Source: Desulfurivibrio sp044068625 (lineage in GTDB: Bacteria; Desulfobacterota; Desulfobulbia; Desulfobulbales; Desulfurivibrionaceae). Taken from it: a stretch of 64,000 bases of DNA. Below are positions 1 through 9,050 of this stretch, one piece after another. The position numbers were made by a program, and so were the translations under genes. Every line of letters starts with the position of its first letter. Within the stretch, counting starts at the first letter, position 1. The notes under the pieces were generated by a model that saw only the letters and a list, made by a program, of their open reading frames with translations, was not told the DNA's origin and ran no database searches. Location of the stretch: assembly GCF_044068625.1 (NCBI RefSeq), contig NZ_JBIPKH010000001.1, positions 124,001 to 188,000 of the forward strand, given 5' to 3'.

Positions 1-2245
1 GATTACCGCCGCCCATGGTCATCAGCGATTTATGCAGGTTGCGGCGAAATTCGCGACGATCCCAGATTCCCTGGATATGACCGCGTTTCAAGGCGCTGCG
101 GGCGCTGTGGTAATAGGGCGGCACATCCTCGCCGGTGGTTTCCCGGATCACCCGGGGCCCGGCAAACCCGATCCGACTGGAGCGGATGGCGAACTGATAG
201 GGGGAACAGCCCAGGAAGCTGGCCACCGGCCCGGCATAGGAGTTGTTGTCGTAAACCACCAGATAGAGGCCGCCGGAACCGATATACTCCCGGACCGCCA
301 TGGTACATTTAGGCATCTGGATCACCCCCAGAGTCCCCTCGTGGATGCGAATCCCGCCGGTGGTATGGACGTAGGCAAGCAGGGGTCGGCGCTTGATCTT
401 GGCGACCTCGCAGGCCCGGACAAACTTCTCCCCCTCCGCCGCTCCCACCGTCCCGTTACGGAAATTGCTGTAGAGCATGGCCACCACGATGTCGATCCCC
501 ATCACCCGGGCATCGAAGGTGATCATCGCGCAGGGGCGGTCGGTTTTCTTGCGAGCGAGCTCCAGCTTCTTGTCGATCCCCGGGAAATCCAGGGGGTTGA
601 TCGAGGCCAGATCGGCATTGAACTCCCTAATGGAATCCGGCTCGAAGAGGTGGCGCATATACCACTGATATTCAAGAGGAAAATGGTGGCCACAGGTTTC
701 ACAGACCCCACAAAACTCACCATAGAGGTCGGGAACCCACAGATCCTTGCAACCATGCCGTTCGGCGTTGGGGCAGGTGACGGTGCGATCTTCGTTGGCC
801 AGCGAGGAGGTGTAGATCTCGCCGTACTCCACCTGCTCCTCGCTGCCGCCCCCCCACAGGGTTCCGCTGCGGGTCGGACGTCCTCCCGGTTTGCGGGAGA
901 TGAAGTCGTAGGCGGCGGAAAAGGGGGCGGAGACCTGCTTGATCAACACCGAACTCTCACCGGAGACATCCTTGATCACCTTCTTGACCTGCTTGTGCTG
1001 GCTCTTGAGGATGTCGTAGCGGAAGGTGTAATAGAGCTTGGCCAGGCTCTGACCGGCCCGGCGGTAAAAAGCGGCGTAACCGGAAAGTTTCTCCTGGTAG
1101 CCCTGCCGGGCCATCTCCCGATACTTGCGGGAACGGAGCTGCAGCAGCCGCTCGATCTCGTCGTCGGCCAGCTCCCAGGAGACATCGATCCGCGGCTCAT
1201 CATCCAGGCCGGCCTCGCCGCCCTTCTCCAGTTTCAATTCGTAGGCCCGAAAGGCGCGCAGGCTCTTGGTCTTGAGCACCACCTCGTCGGTCGCCCGGAT
1301 CATCTCCGCTTTAACCCGGCGGAAAAAAGCGAAATCATCACGCTTGGCCCCCAGAATCGGCTCGGGAATGACACGATCAATGGTCCCCAGCCGCAGATTG
1401 TCGGCGGCGGTGATCGCCAACCGGTCGGCACAGGTTTCCACCAGGTCCTTGGGCAGCTTGTCCCCCTCCCTGACCTTACCTTCGATGGCGGCGGCCCCCT
1501 CCGGCGAGATCACCGAATAGTAGCCGTGGGAGAACATCAGGCGCATGTCGCCCATCCCCACCGCCTCGGCCCCGCCGGAACCGCCTTCCGAGGTCACGGC
1601 GATCATCGGCACCCGCAGTTTAGCCATCACATAAAGGTTGCGGGCAATCTGCTGGGCCGCGCCGGGATACTCCTCCACCGGAAAGGCGCCGGGGGTGAAG
1701 ATGTAGAAATGGATGGGAATCCCTTCGGTTTCCGCCACCCGCATATAGCGCAGGGCCTTTTCGTTGCCCCAGGGCTTGGTACTGCCGCCGTTGCGGTACT
1801 CCTCGCCGTGGCCCTTCTCGTGGCCGATCACCATCACCTGCTGCATGATGGTCTTGTTCTTGATCCGCCGGCAGATGCTGGCCCGGGCCGCCACCAGGGC
1901 CGGATCGATATTGGCATCCTCTTCGCCACCGAGTTCGGTGTACTCCTCGTAGACGTTCTCCAGGAGATCCTTGAGGGAAAAACGGAGGGGACTGCGGACA
2001 ATCCTGACCCGCTCCATGGAGCTCAGGGTCTCTTCGCAGCGGGCTTCCAGGAATGAGACCGACTCCTCGAGGGAAGCGATCTTCTCCGCCAGGGCTTCCT
2101 GGCTCAGGTCGTAAAAGGAATCCCGCACTCCCTTCAGGCTTTCCTGCAGGGCCGGGAGGTTGCCCCAGTCGGGGCCTTCCTTGATCTGGCCGAGATAGAC
2201 AATTCTTTCCTCGACCTTGAGCAGGCGTTTGCGTAAGTGTTCCAT
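1..2245 (-). CDS. accDA: Acetyl-CoA carboxylase carboxyltransferase, AccA-AccD fusion (C-terminus beyond window)
   Basis: Transfers the carboxyl group from carboxybiotin to acetyl-CoA to make malonyl-CoA, the first step of fatty-acid synthesis. The reading frame is open from ATG 2245 to the window edge (about 748 codons), so the C-terminus is missing. The first half is AccA-like (VMVIGHEKG, GSTKPWGNEKALR, EGGSGGAEAVGMGD, YYSVISPEGAA). The second half is AccD-like, with a cysteine-rich finger (CPNAERHGC, then CGVCETCGHH) followed by a crotonase-type core (TTGGIRIHEG). Canonical bacteria encode these as two subunits; here they are one chain in AccA-AccD order. It starts 20 nt after the biotin carboxylase stop, so the two are one operon. 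No biotin carrier protein (AMKM motif) is encoded in the window. Confidence 0.85.
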   Translation of the reverse strand, partial: MEHLRKRLLKVEERIVYLGQIKEGPDWGNLPALQESLKGVRDSFYDLSQEALAEKIASLEESVSFLEARCEETLSSMERVRIVRSPLRFSLKDLLENVYEEYTELGGEEDANIDPALVAARASICRRIKNKTIMQQVMVIGHEKGHGEEYRNGGSTKPWGNEKALRYMRVAETEGIPIHFYIFTPGAFPVEEYPGAAQQIARNLYVMAKLRVPMIAVTSEGGSGGAEAVGMGDMRLMFSHGYYSVISPEGAAAIEGKVREGDKLPKDLVETCADRLAITAADNLRLGTIDRVIPEPILGAKRDDFAFFRRVKAEMIRATDEVVLKTKSLRAFRAYELKLEKGGEAGLDDEPRIDVSWELADDEIERLLQLRSRKYREMARQGYQEKLSGYAAFYRRAGQSLAKLYYTFRYDILKSQHKQVKKVIKDVSGESSVLIKQVSAPFSAAYDFISRKPGGRPTRSGTLWGGGSEEQVEYGEIYTSSLANEDRTVTCPNAERHGCKDLWVPDLYGEFCGVCETCGHHFPLEYQWYMRHLFEPDSIREFNADLASINPLDFPGIDKKLELARKKTDRPCAMITFDARVMGIDIVVAMLYSNFRNGTVGAAEGEKFVRACEVAKIKRRPLLAYVHTTGGIRIHEGTLGVIQMPKCTMAVREYIGSGGLYLVVYDNNSYAGPVASFLGCSPYQFAIRSSRIGFAGPRVIRETTGEDVPPYYHSARSALKRGHIQGIWDRREFRRNLHKSLMTMGGGN

Positions 2246-2265
2246 CTAGTTCAAACCATCCAAAT

Positions 2266-3672
2266 TTAGAAGGTCAAGAGGCGATCCATGTTGTCCGCCA
2301 GATACTGCAGGTTGGTGACAATCGGCAGACCAGCCGCGTTGCTACCTTCGATGACCATTTCATTGAGGAAACGCCGAGCCCGTTCTTTGGCTTCGGCCAT
2401 GGAGTCACCCCAGACCAGGGCCAGGGCCAGATTGGGATCGTAGTCACTGGGGATCACGTAGGGACGGTCGGTGGGAACGTGGGTGTAAACCGCGGACCAC
2501 TCGTGCTGGGGGTAGCTGAAACGGGAGATGGTGCCGATCCAGGGGGCAAAACCCCGCTGGGTATCCTCGGCCACAATCCGCAGCTCGATACTGGTGCCCC
2601 GGAACTGGATATCGTTCTGGTTGTAGCCCAGCTTGTCGCCCAGGGCCAGGCGAATCTGTTCCCGCAGCAGATTGGGGTGCTGGCCGTTGATATAACTGAT
2701 CCGGGCCGAGACATCGTTCTCCACCTGGATGCGGGTGTTAACCTCCAGCAGGTAGGGGCGGCCATCGCGGCTGACGATCCACTCCCAGGTCCCGACATTA
2801 TCATAGCGGACATGGGAGGCCAGTTTCAGGGAGTACTCGACAATCCGCTCGAGCACCGCCGGGCCGTCGAACTCGTAGGGGAAACAGGTGGGATCAAAAC
2901 CGGGGGCGGCCTCCAGTCGCTTCTGGCGGCCGGTACTCTGGATCGTGCAGTTCCGGGTTCCGAAATGGACCCGCTCGCCATGGCGACTGCAGAGCAGCTG
3001 CACCTCCAGGTGGTTATAATCCCGCAGGCACTGTTCGATCAGCACCCCGGGGTCCCCAAACTGCCGTTTGGCGTAGTTCTGAACCTGGCGATAGACCCGG
3101 CGGAACTGCTCGATCTCGTGAACCTCCTCGATTCCCATCCCGCCGCCGCCGGCCGCGGCCTTAACCAGAATCGAGGGACGATGGATCTTGCGCTCGGCCT
3201 GGTCATCGAGGAGATGGCGGGCGATCTCCTCGGCGTCGATCTCATTATAGATCGGGCCGTCGGTGCCGGGAATGGTGGGAATCCCCAACTGGTTGGCCAC
3301 CCGTTTGGTGTTGATCTTGTCGCCCAACTCCTTGATCACCTCCCAGGTGGGGCCGATGAATTTCAAGGGTCGGTCGCGAATCGTCACCCTCCGGGCAAAA
3401 CGGAAATCCTCGGAGAAAAAGCCATAACCGGGATGGATGGCCGTGCATTTGGTGTGGTCGGCCACCGCCAGAATATCGTTGGGATCGGTGTAGCTGGCCA
3501 CCCGCCAGGCCCGACGATTGTTACCCTTGCCGTCGAGATTGAGCCGAACATGTTCGGAGTGCTCATCGGCGGCGGTGTAAACCACCACATAGTCCAACCC
3601 CAGGTCCTGACAGGCGCGCATGATCCGCAGCGCGATCTCACCTCGATTGGCGATCAGTACTTTGTCCTTCAC
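2266..3672 (-). CDS. accC: Biotin carboxylase-like subunit of acetyl-CoA carboxylase (divergent)
   Basis: ATP-grasp enzyme expected to carboxylate biotin on a carrier protein. The 468-residue chain has the N-terminal KVLIANRGEIALRI motif, HPGYGFFSE, the glycine-rich ATP loop KAAAGGGGMGIEEV, HLEVQLL and EVNTRIQVE. The segment normally reading ERDCS-x-QRR-x-QK is TRNCTIQSTGRQK, and the usual EH after TRIQVE is EN, so it is a divergent member of the family. It uses a GTG start at 3672, preceded by a GAGGAG ribosome site about 5 nt away; no ATG lies nearby upstream. It is first in the operon with the fused carboxyltransferase. Pyruvate carboxylase subunit A is an alternative reading, but the partner gene favours acetyl-CoA carboxylase. 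Confidence 0.85.
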   Translation of the reverse strand: MKDKVLIANRGEIALRIMRACQDLGLDYVVVYTAADEHSEHVRLNLDGKGNNRRAWRVASYTDPNDILAVADHTKCTAIHPGYGFFSEDFRFARRVTIRDRPLKFIGPTWEVIKELGDKINTKRVANQLGIPTIPGTDGPIYNEIDAEEIARHLLDDQAERKIHRPSILVKAAAGGGGMGIEEVHEIEQFRRVYRQVQNYAKRQFGDPGVLIEQCLRDYNHLEVQLLCSRHGERVHFGTRNCTIQSTGRQKRLEAAPGFDPTCFPYEFDGPAVLERIVEYSLKLASHVRYDNVGTWEWIVSRDGRPYLLEVNTRIQVENDVSARISYINGQHPNLLREQIRLALGDKLGYNQNDIQFRGTSIELRIVAEDTQRGFAPWIGTISRFSYPQHEWSAVYTHVPTDRPYVIPSDYDPNLALALVWGDSMAEAKERARRFLNEMVIEGSNAAGLPIVTNLQYLADNMDRLLTF

Positions 3673-3823
3673 TGTGCTCCTCTATTCCGCTCCGGTAAAC
3701 TCCGGCCAAAAGAAAAGGAAAAGAGCAAACGGAACCATTAAGACTCCTGTTTGACCACTTTTCCTTGAATTTCCCCATTATTACCCGATTCTGACCCAAA
3801 AGGGAAGTTTGAAATCGGGGTTC

Positions 3824-3852
3824 CATATACTTCGTTGTCGCCCCGCCGTCAA
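3824..3852 (-). promoter_or_regulatory. Sigma-70-type promoter of accC
   Basis: On the minus strand, TTGACG (3852-3847) is separated by 17 nt from TATATG (3829-3824). Transcription would start near 3817, giving an untranslated leader of about 145 nt. That leader begins with the inverted repeat CCCGATT ... AATCGGG, which could be a regulatory hairpin or an operator. Confidence 0.55.
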
Positions 3853-3907
3853 TTTTTTTATCCGCTTTTCCGGACCAGGCGGCGGCATCCGGTGTGATCG
3901 TTATCTC

Positions 3908-3936
3908 TTGCCGAGCCGAAGAAAAGACGATATATA
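3908..3936 (+). promoter_or_regulatory. Sigma-70-type promoter of corC-lnt
   Basis: TTGCCG (3908-3913), a 17-nt spacer and TATATA (3931-3936) lie 60 nt before the corC start. The 324-bp gap 3673-3996 therefore holds two divergent promoters; I see no gene in it. Confidence 0.5.
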
Positions 3937-3996
3937 GCGGGATAATTCAAATCCAAATCACTCGTCAGCGCAAACCAGCCACTGCCCATAACCAAG

Positions 3997-4857
3997 ATGC
4001 CAAACTCATCCGATCAGCCCCCATCGCCCAAGGCGGAAGAATCCCTCTTCCGCCGCCTGCTGAACCTGCTGGGGATCAACAGAACCCCCGATTCCGCCGA
4101 AGAGATTGAACAGGAGATCCAGGAGATCCTTGACGAAGGGGAGGAGCATGGCCTGATCACCCCCGAGGAGGGGGAGATGATCGCCGGGATCATGGAGTTG
4201 AAAGATACCCTGGCCTACGAGATCATGACCCCCCGCGCCGAGATGGTGATGGCCGAAGCCGGCAGCCCACTGCCCGACCTGATCCGCTTGATCATCGACA
4301 AGGGTTTCAGCCGGATTCCTATCTACCAGGACAATCCCGACCAGGTGATCGGCCTGATCCACGCCAAGGATATCCTGCCCTACTGCCTGCAGGGCGACCA
4401 GCAGCCCACCGCCGGCATCCTGGCCAAGCCCGTTGAGTTTGTCCAGGAAAAACGCAAGATCATCAAACTGCTCAAATATTTCAAAGAGAACAAAACCCAC
4501 CTGGCGGTGGTCACCGACGAGTTTGGTGGCGTCAGGGGTCTGATCACCCTGGAGGATATCGTCGAGGAGATTGTCGGTGACATCAGCGACGAACATGACC
4601 GGACCACCCGGCGCTGGAAGGTGGTGGATTCCCGCACCGTGCTGGCCGACGCCAAGGTCGATATCGAGGAGGTGGAGGAGTTTTTCGGCACCGAACTGCC
4701 CGAGGGCCCCTACGAGTCGGTGGGGGGGCTGATCCTGCACCACCTCGACCGGGTGCCGGGGGCCGGCACCACCCTCAATATCGACTCCCTGGTCTTCGAG
4801 GTCCTGGCCGCCGATCAACGCCGGGTGATCACCGTTAAAATTCAGCAGAAAGAGTGA
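3997..4857 (+). CDS. corC: CBS-pair/CorC_HlyC domain protein
   Basis: Cytosolic CBS-domain protein of the YbeX/CorC family, linked to magnesium/cobalt efflux and envelope or ribosome maintenance. The 286-residue chain has a variable N-terminus, the LAYEIMTPRAEMV motif that opens the paired CBS domains, a second CBS repeat (KTHLAVVTDEFGGVRGLITLEDIVEEIVGDI is its conserved core, split here only by motif) and a C-terminal transporter-associated domain ending near SLVFEVL. It lacks the DUF21 membrane domain of larger relatives. Its TGA overlaps the GTG of lnt by 4 nt, the corC-lnt pairing seen in many proteobacteria. Phosphate-starvation partner genes phoH and ybeY, usually adjacent, sit 6 kb downstream. 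Confidence 0.85.
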   Translation: MPNSSDQPPSPKAEESLFRRLLNLLGINRTPDSAEEIEQEIQEILDEGEEHGLITPEEGEMIAGIMELKDTLAYEIMTPRAEMVMAEAGSPLPDLIRLIIDKGFSRIPIYQDNPDQVIGLIHAKDILPYCLQGDQQPTAGILAKPVEFVQEKRKIIKLLKYFKENKTHLAVVTDEFGGVRGLITLEDIVEEIVGDISDEHDRTTRRWKVVDSRTVLADAKVDIEEVEEFFGTELPEGPYESVGGLILHHLDRVPGAGTTLNIDSLVFEVLAADQRRVITVKIQQKE

Positions 4858-6458
4858 GCGGCGTGTATCGGTTGGCCCTGGCCGCCGCCAGCGGCCTGTT
4901 GCTCTATCTCTCCTCGCCGGGCTCCGGCGGCCACGGCCTGATCGCCTGGCTGGCCCTGGTTCCGCTGCTGCTGGCAACCCGCGGCCTCGCCTCCTGGCGC
5001 CACTGTGCCCTGCTGGGCCTGCTGGCCGGACTGATCTACCATCTCCCCCTCCTGCGCTGGATCATGGTGGTGCTGGGGGAACACGGCGGCGTGGCCATGC
5101 CGGTGGCGGCCCTGGCCCTGGTCCTGCTGGCCCTCTACATGAGTCTCTATCTTGCCCTGCTGACCGCCCTGCTGCCCCTGCTCACCCCCTGGGGCGCCCC
5201 CCCCGACCGGGGCCGAGGGGATCGGCTGGCCCTGCTGGTCATGCCCTGGGCGGTGCCGGTGATCTGGGTGGGCCTGGATCTGCTGCGCTCCCGGCTCTTC
5301 ACCGGCTTTCCCTGGCAGGATCTTGCCTACAGCCAGTACCGGTTCCCCCTGCTGATCCAGGCCGCCGATCTGGCCGGCCATTACGGGATCAGCTTCGTCA
5401 TCGTCCTGGTCAACACCCAGCTGGCCCTGCTGCTCAGCCGCACCCGGCGCCACCAAGGTTTCCCGCTGCCCCTGCTGCCCGCCCTGCTGCTGCCCGTGGC
5501 CCTGGTGCTTTACGGCTCCTGGCGGCTGGCCCAGTTGGAGCAAGACACTCCGACCACCACCATGGTCAGTGTCGTCCAGAGCAACATCGCCCAGGATGAC
5601 AAATGGGATTACGACCACCAGGCCACCACCGTGGAGCGCTATCTGGAGTTAAGCCGGCAGGCCCTGGCCGCCCGGCCGGAACTGATCGTCTGGCCGGAGA
5701 CCGCCCTTCCTTTCTTTCCCTTGGAACACGAGCTTTTTCAGCGGGTGGAAAGCTTCGCCGCCGCCCAGGAGAGCTGCCTGCTGGTGGGGGCGCCCCACCG
5801 GGAACGGGATGCCGCCGGGATTACCCGTTATTTCAACAGCGCCCTGCTGCTCGCCCCGGTCAAGCCCGGCCAGGAGACGGACCCCCTGGCCGGAATCTAC
5901 CATAAGCAGCACCTGGTACCCTTTGGCGAATATATTCCCCTGCGCCGCCTGCTCCCCTTCTTCGCCCCCATTGTCGAGACCTTGGGCGACTTCACCCCCG
6001 GCCCCGGCCCGACCCTGCTCAACTGTAATCAGCGCCGACTGGGGGTGCTGATCTGCTATGAGGCGATCTTTCCCCGCCTGGCCCGGCAGATGACCGCCGG
6101 CGGCGCCGACCTGCTGATCAACATCACCAACGACGCCTGGTTCGGCCCCACCAATGCTCCCCACCAGCATCTCTCCATGGCGGTGCTGCGGAGCGTGGAA
6201 AACCGCCGCTCCCTGGCCCGGGCCGCCAACACCGGCATCAGCGCCCTGGTGGGACCCGACGGCCGAATCCGCCAGGCCACCGGCCTGTTTGTCGCCGACC
6301 AGCGCAGCGCCCTGCTGCCCCTGCCGGCCCATTCCGGCCAGACCAGCCTCTTCACCGACGGCGGCCATCTCTTCGCGCCCGGGTGCCTGCTGCTGCTTAT
6401 TGCTGGCATCATCAGGCGGGTTTATGTTAGAATGATTCCTTTAAGATATCGCCCTTAA
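4854..6458 (+). CDS. lnt: Apolipoprotein N-acyltransferase
   Basis: Inner-membrane enzyme that adds the third acyl chain to lipoproteins before outer-membrane sorting. The 534 residues start with several hydrophobic helices, followed by a periplasmic nitrilase-type domain. The catalytic triad is visible: Glu282 (WPETALPF), Lys351 (YHKQHLVPFGEY) and Cys401 (GVLICYEAIFP). The GTG start overlaps the corC stop in a GTGA arrangement, implying translational coupling. Length and motif order are normal for the family. Confidence 0.93.
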   Translation: MSGVYRLALAAASGLLLYLSSPGSGGHGLIAWLALVPLLLATRGLASWRHCALLGLLAGLIYHLPLLRWIMVVLGEHGGVAMPVAALALVLLALYMSLYLALLTALLPLLTPWGAPPDRGRGDRLALLVMPWAVPVIWVGLDLLRSRLFTGFPWQDLAYSQYRFPLLIQAADLAGHYGISFVIVLVNTQLALLLSRTRRHQGFPLPLLPALLLPVALVLYGSWRLAQLEQDTPTTTMVSVVQSNIAQDDKWDYDHQATTVERYLELSRQALAARPELIVWPETALPFFPLEHELFQRVESFAAAQESCLLVGAPHRERDAAGITRYFNSALLLAPVKPGQETDPLAGIYHKQHLVPFGEYIPLRRLLPFFAPIVETLGDFTPGPGPTLLNCNQRRLGVLICYEAIFPRLARQMTAGGADLLINITNDAWFGPTNAPHQHLSMAVLRSVENRRSLARAANTGISALVGPDGRIRQATGLFVADQRSALLPLPAHSGQTSLFTDGGHLFAPGCLLLLIAGIIRRVYVRMIPLRYRP

Positions 6459-6502
6459 GGGGCCGTTACCCCTGCCCCCTAACTGCCGCAAAGGAAACCG
6501 CA

Positions 6503-7610
6503 ATGAGTATCAGCAACGCCGCCGAACTGAGGGAAAAATCAGCCAATCTCAAGGCCCGCCTCCTTACCCTGCGGAGCCATCTTTGACCTGGACAACAAGC
6601 TGCTCCGTATCCAGGAGCTGGAACATCGCAGTGCCGCCCCCGACTTCTGGAACAACCCCGACCAGGCCGCCGTCGTCCAGAAGGAGCAGGGGGCCCTGCA
6701 AAATATCGTCGACGCCTTCAACGAGGTAAACAGCGCCCGGGAAGAGGCCGATCTGCTGCTTGAGCTGGCCGTCGCCGAGGGTGACCGCGAGGTGGAACGG
6801 GAGGTGGCCCGCAGCCTGGCCAAACTGGATGAGCGGATCGAGGGCCTGGAACTGGAGTGCATGTTCAACGGCGAACATGACTTGAACAACGCCATCCTCA
6901 CCATCCACGCCGGGGCCGGCGGCACCGAGGCCCAGGACTGGGTGGAGATCCTCCTGCGGATGTACCTGCGCTGGACCGAACAGAAACGTTTTGCCACCGA
7001 GATCGTCGATATTCTGCCCGGGGATGAGGCCGGGATCAAAAGCGTTACCGTGATGGTCAAGGGCCGCTGGGCCTATGGCTACCTGCGCTCGGAGATGGGG
7101 ATCCACCGCATGGTGCGGATCTCCCCCTTCGATGCCGGCGGGCGGCGGCACACCTCGTTTGCCTCGGTATTCATCTTCCCGGAACTGGACGACGATATCG
7201 AGGTGGAGATCAACGACAAGGATCTGCGGATCGACACCTACCGGGCCAGCGGGGCCGGCGGCCAGCACGTCAACAAGACCAGCTCGGCCATCCGGATCAC
7301 CCATCTGCCCAGCGGCATCGTGGTCCAGTGCCAGAATGAGCGCAGCCAGCACCGTAACAAGGACACCGCCATGAAGATGCTCAAGGCCCAGCTCTATGAA
7401 CGGGAACAAGCCAACCGCCGGGAGGAGCAGCAGCATCTCCATGGCGACAAGAAGGAGATCGCCTGGGGCAGCCAGATCCGCTCCTACGTGATGCAGCCCT
7501 ACCGGCTGGTCAAGGACCACCGCACCAACCACGAAACCGGCAACGTGGACAGCGTCCTCGATGGCAACCTGGACCCCCTGATCAAGTCCTACCTGCTTTG
7601 GCAGCATTAA
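6503..7610 (+). CDS. prfB: Peptide chain release factor 2, expressed by programmed +1 frameshift
   Basis: Recognises UAA and UGA stop codons and triggers peptide release. An ATG at 6503 (ribosome site AAGGAAA) opens a 27-codon zero frame ending at CTT TGA C (TGA 6584-6586). Shifting +1 there joins a 341-codon frame and gives a product of about 368 residues, the usual RF2 size. The downstream frame holds the RF2 anticodon-like SPF motif (RISPFDA) and the GGQ catalytic motif (GAGGQHVNKTSSA). The CTTTGA-C shift site is the classic autoregulatory device of bacterial prfB, so this is not a broken gene. Confidence 0.95.
6581..6587 (+). promoter_or_regulatory. prfB programmed frameshift site
   Basis: CTT TGA C after 26 preceding codons. 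Low RF2 slows reading of the UGA and lets the ribosome slip +1 on CTT, so RF2 controls its own synthesis. The short G-rich element GCGGAG just upstream may act as the stimulatory Shine-Dalgarno-like sequence, though it is weaker than AGGGGG of Escherichia coli. Confidence 0.9.
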
Positions 7611-7641
7611 AGGCCGGCTCCGTAAGAGGCCCCGGCGACCG

Positions 7642-8895
7642 ATGAAAAAGCGATCCCAGCCGGCGGCCAAACCCGGCGAAACACCAACCTGCGCCAAATG
7701 CGGGGCCTGTTCCACCGTCTGCCCGGTTTATCGGGTCACCGGCCGGGAATACCACACCGGCCGGGGCAAACTGCACCTACTGGAGAAGCTTGACCCGGCC
7801 GCCGCCTCGGCTGCCTACGCCGAGATCCTTTCCCGCTGCCTGCTCTGTGGAGCCTGCAGTGCCGTGTGCAGCCGTAAAATTCCGGTGGCCGCCCAACTGG
7901 CCGCCGCCCGGGCCGAATTAAACCGCCGGGCCGGCGAGCAGGCGCTGAAGCGCCATCTCGTTGGCGATCTGCTGGCCAGGCCCCGGCTGCTGGAGCTGCT
8001 GGCCCCGCTGGCCCGGCGGTTCAACCCGGCCCCAATCCCCGCCGATTCCGGGCTTAATCTGCGCCTGGGCCTGCCCCCGCAACTGCCGGCCGAAGCGGAG
8101 AAGCCTCCGAAACCGGCTACGGCGCCGCCAACCACCACCCCCTACCTCTTTGCCGGTTGCTACGGGACTTATCTCGCCCCCGCCATCGGCCACGCGGTCC
8201 AATCCTTGCTGGGCAAGGCCGGAGTTGAAGCTCCCCAGCGGGCCGCCGGCTGGGGTTGCTGCGGCCTGGCGGCTTATGGCGCCGGCCGCCTGGATCAGGC
8301 CAGAGGGTTGGCCCGGCGCAATATCGCGGCCCATCCCGGCCCCGCCTCCATCGTGGTCTCCTGCGCCTCCTGCGCCGCCCACCTGAGCCACTATCCCCAA
8401 CTGCTGGCCGACGACGAGCAGTGGCGCCCCAGGGCAGAGGAATTTGCTGGTCGAATCAAGGAATTTTCCCTGTTCCTCCAGGAGACCACCTCCGACCAGC
8501 CCCTGCCCCCGACCCCAGGACCAGGGCCAGAACCCGGACCACGGTTGAAAATTCTCTACCACGACCCCTGCCACCTGCGCTTCATGCTGCCGATCACCAA
8601 GCCCCCCCGCAAGCTGTTGAGCGCCTTGCCGCAAACCGAACTGGTGGAACTGCCCCGGGGGCCCCGTTGCTGCGGCCATGGCGGCCTTTTCAATCTGGCC
8701 CACCCCACCGACGCCGCCGCCATCCTGGCGGAACTGGCCGCCGAATGCCGGCAAAGCGGAGCCGAAATCGTCACCAGCACCTGCACCGGCTGCCTGCTCC
8801 ACTGGCAAAAGGCGGCCACCCAACAGCTGATCCCGGCCCGGGTTCTCCATCTGGCGATCCTGCTCGACCGGCTGACCTCCTCCGCCGGGAGCTAA
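7642..8895 (+). CDS. GlcF/HdrD-like Fe-S oxidoreductase subunit
   Basis: Electron-transfer subunit with two N-terminal 4Fe-4S motifs (CAKCGACSTVCP, CLLCGACSAVC) and two CCG domains (GWGCCG with SCASCAAH, and PRCCGHGG with STCTGCLLHW), the architecture of the glycolate/lactate oxidase iron-sulfur subunit and of heterodisulfide reductase subunit D. It is 417 residues. The Pro-rich linkers (near 145 and 290) are long. No FAD-linked dehydrogenase partner (GlcD/LldD type) is adjacent, so the substrate cannot be named. It follows prfB by 31 nt and may share its transcript; a hairpin array begins at its stop codon. Confidence 0.75.
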   Translation: MKKRSQPAAKPGETPTCAKCGACSTVCPVYRVTGREYHTGRGKLHLLEKLDPAAASAAYAEILSRCLLCGACSAVCSRKIPVAAQLAAARAELNRRAGEQALKRHLVGDLLARPRLLELLAPLARRFNPAPIPADSGLNLRLGLPPQLPAEAEKPPKPATAPPTTTPYLFAGCYGTYLAPAIGHAVQSLLGKAGVEAPQRAAGWGCCGLAAYGAGRLDQARGLARRNIAAHPGPASIVVSCASCAAHLSHYPQLLADDEQWRPRAEEFAGRIKEFSLFLQETTSDQPLPPTPGPGPEPGPRLKILYHDPCHLRFMLPITKPPRKLLSALPQTELVELPRGPRCCGHGGLFNLAHPTDAAAILAELAAECRQSGAEIVTSTCTGCLLHWQKAATQQLIPARVLHLAILLDRLTSSAGS

Positions 8896-9050
8896 CAGCC
8901 CGTTGAAAAACGGGCTGTTAGCGGCCCATGGATGGGCCGCCGAATTCATTGGCACTGAAAGTGGCAATGAATTCGTGAGGTTGGCCAAAGCCATCTTTGG
9001 CCAACCGTTAGTTGAAAAAGCCAGGGATGGCTTTTTCAACGGACTGCTAA
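8891..9050. repeat. Array of five tandem hairpins with terminal inverted repeats
   Basis: Five back-to-back inverted repeats fill the gap. H1 8891-8922 has a perfect 14-bp stem closed by GAAA. H2 8921-8940 is GCGGCCCAT/ATGGGCCGC. H3 8941-8975 has 11-bp outer arms CGAATTCATTG/CAATGAATTCG. H4 8979-9006 has a perfect 12-bp stem GGTTGGCCAAAG. H5 9011-9040 has a perfect 13-bp stem GTTGAAAAAGCCA closed by GGGA. The ends match each other in inverted orientation (TAACAGCCCGTTGAAAAA against TAGCAGTCCGTTGAAAAA on the other strand, 16 of 18). This is a REP/MITE-like element or structured RNA; it also may terminate the upstream gene. The first bases overlap the stop codon of the gene before it. Confidence 0.85.

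Noticed and set aside
32..2056. 674-codon open frame on the plus strand
   Set aside because: It is the antisense shadow of the accDA fusion, caused by high GC codon bias. No ribosome site and no protein motif.
2479..3741. 420-codon plus-strand frame opposite accC
   Set aside because: Shadow of the biotin carboxylase gene; its translation has no recognisable domain.
6503..6586. Premature stop making prfB a pseudogene
   Set aside because: The TGA lies in the well-known CTTTGAC programmed frameshift context and the downstream frame is full length.
7642..8895. Glycolate oxidase subunit GlcF
   Set aside because: The fold is right but GlcD and GlcE are absent, so the specific enzyme name is not supported.
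8891..9050. CRISPR array
   Set aside because: The five hairpins differ from one another in stem sequence, and there is no constant repeat with spacers nor any cas gene.
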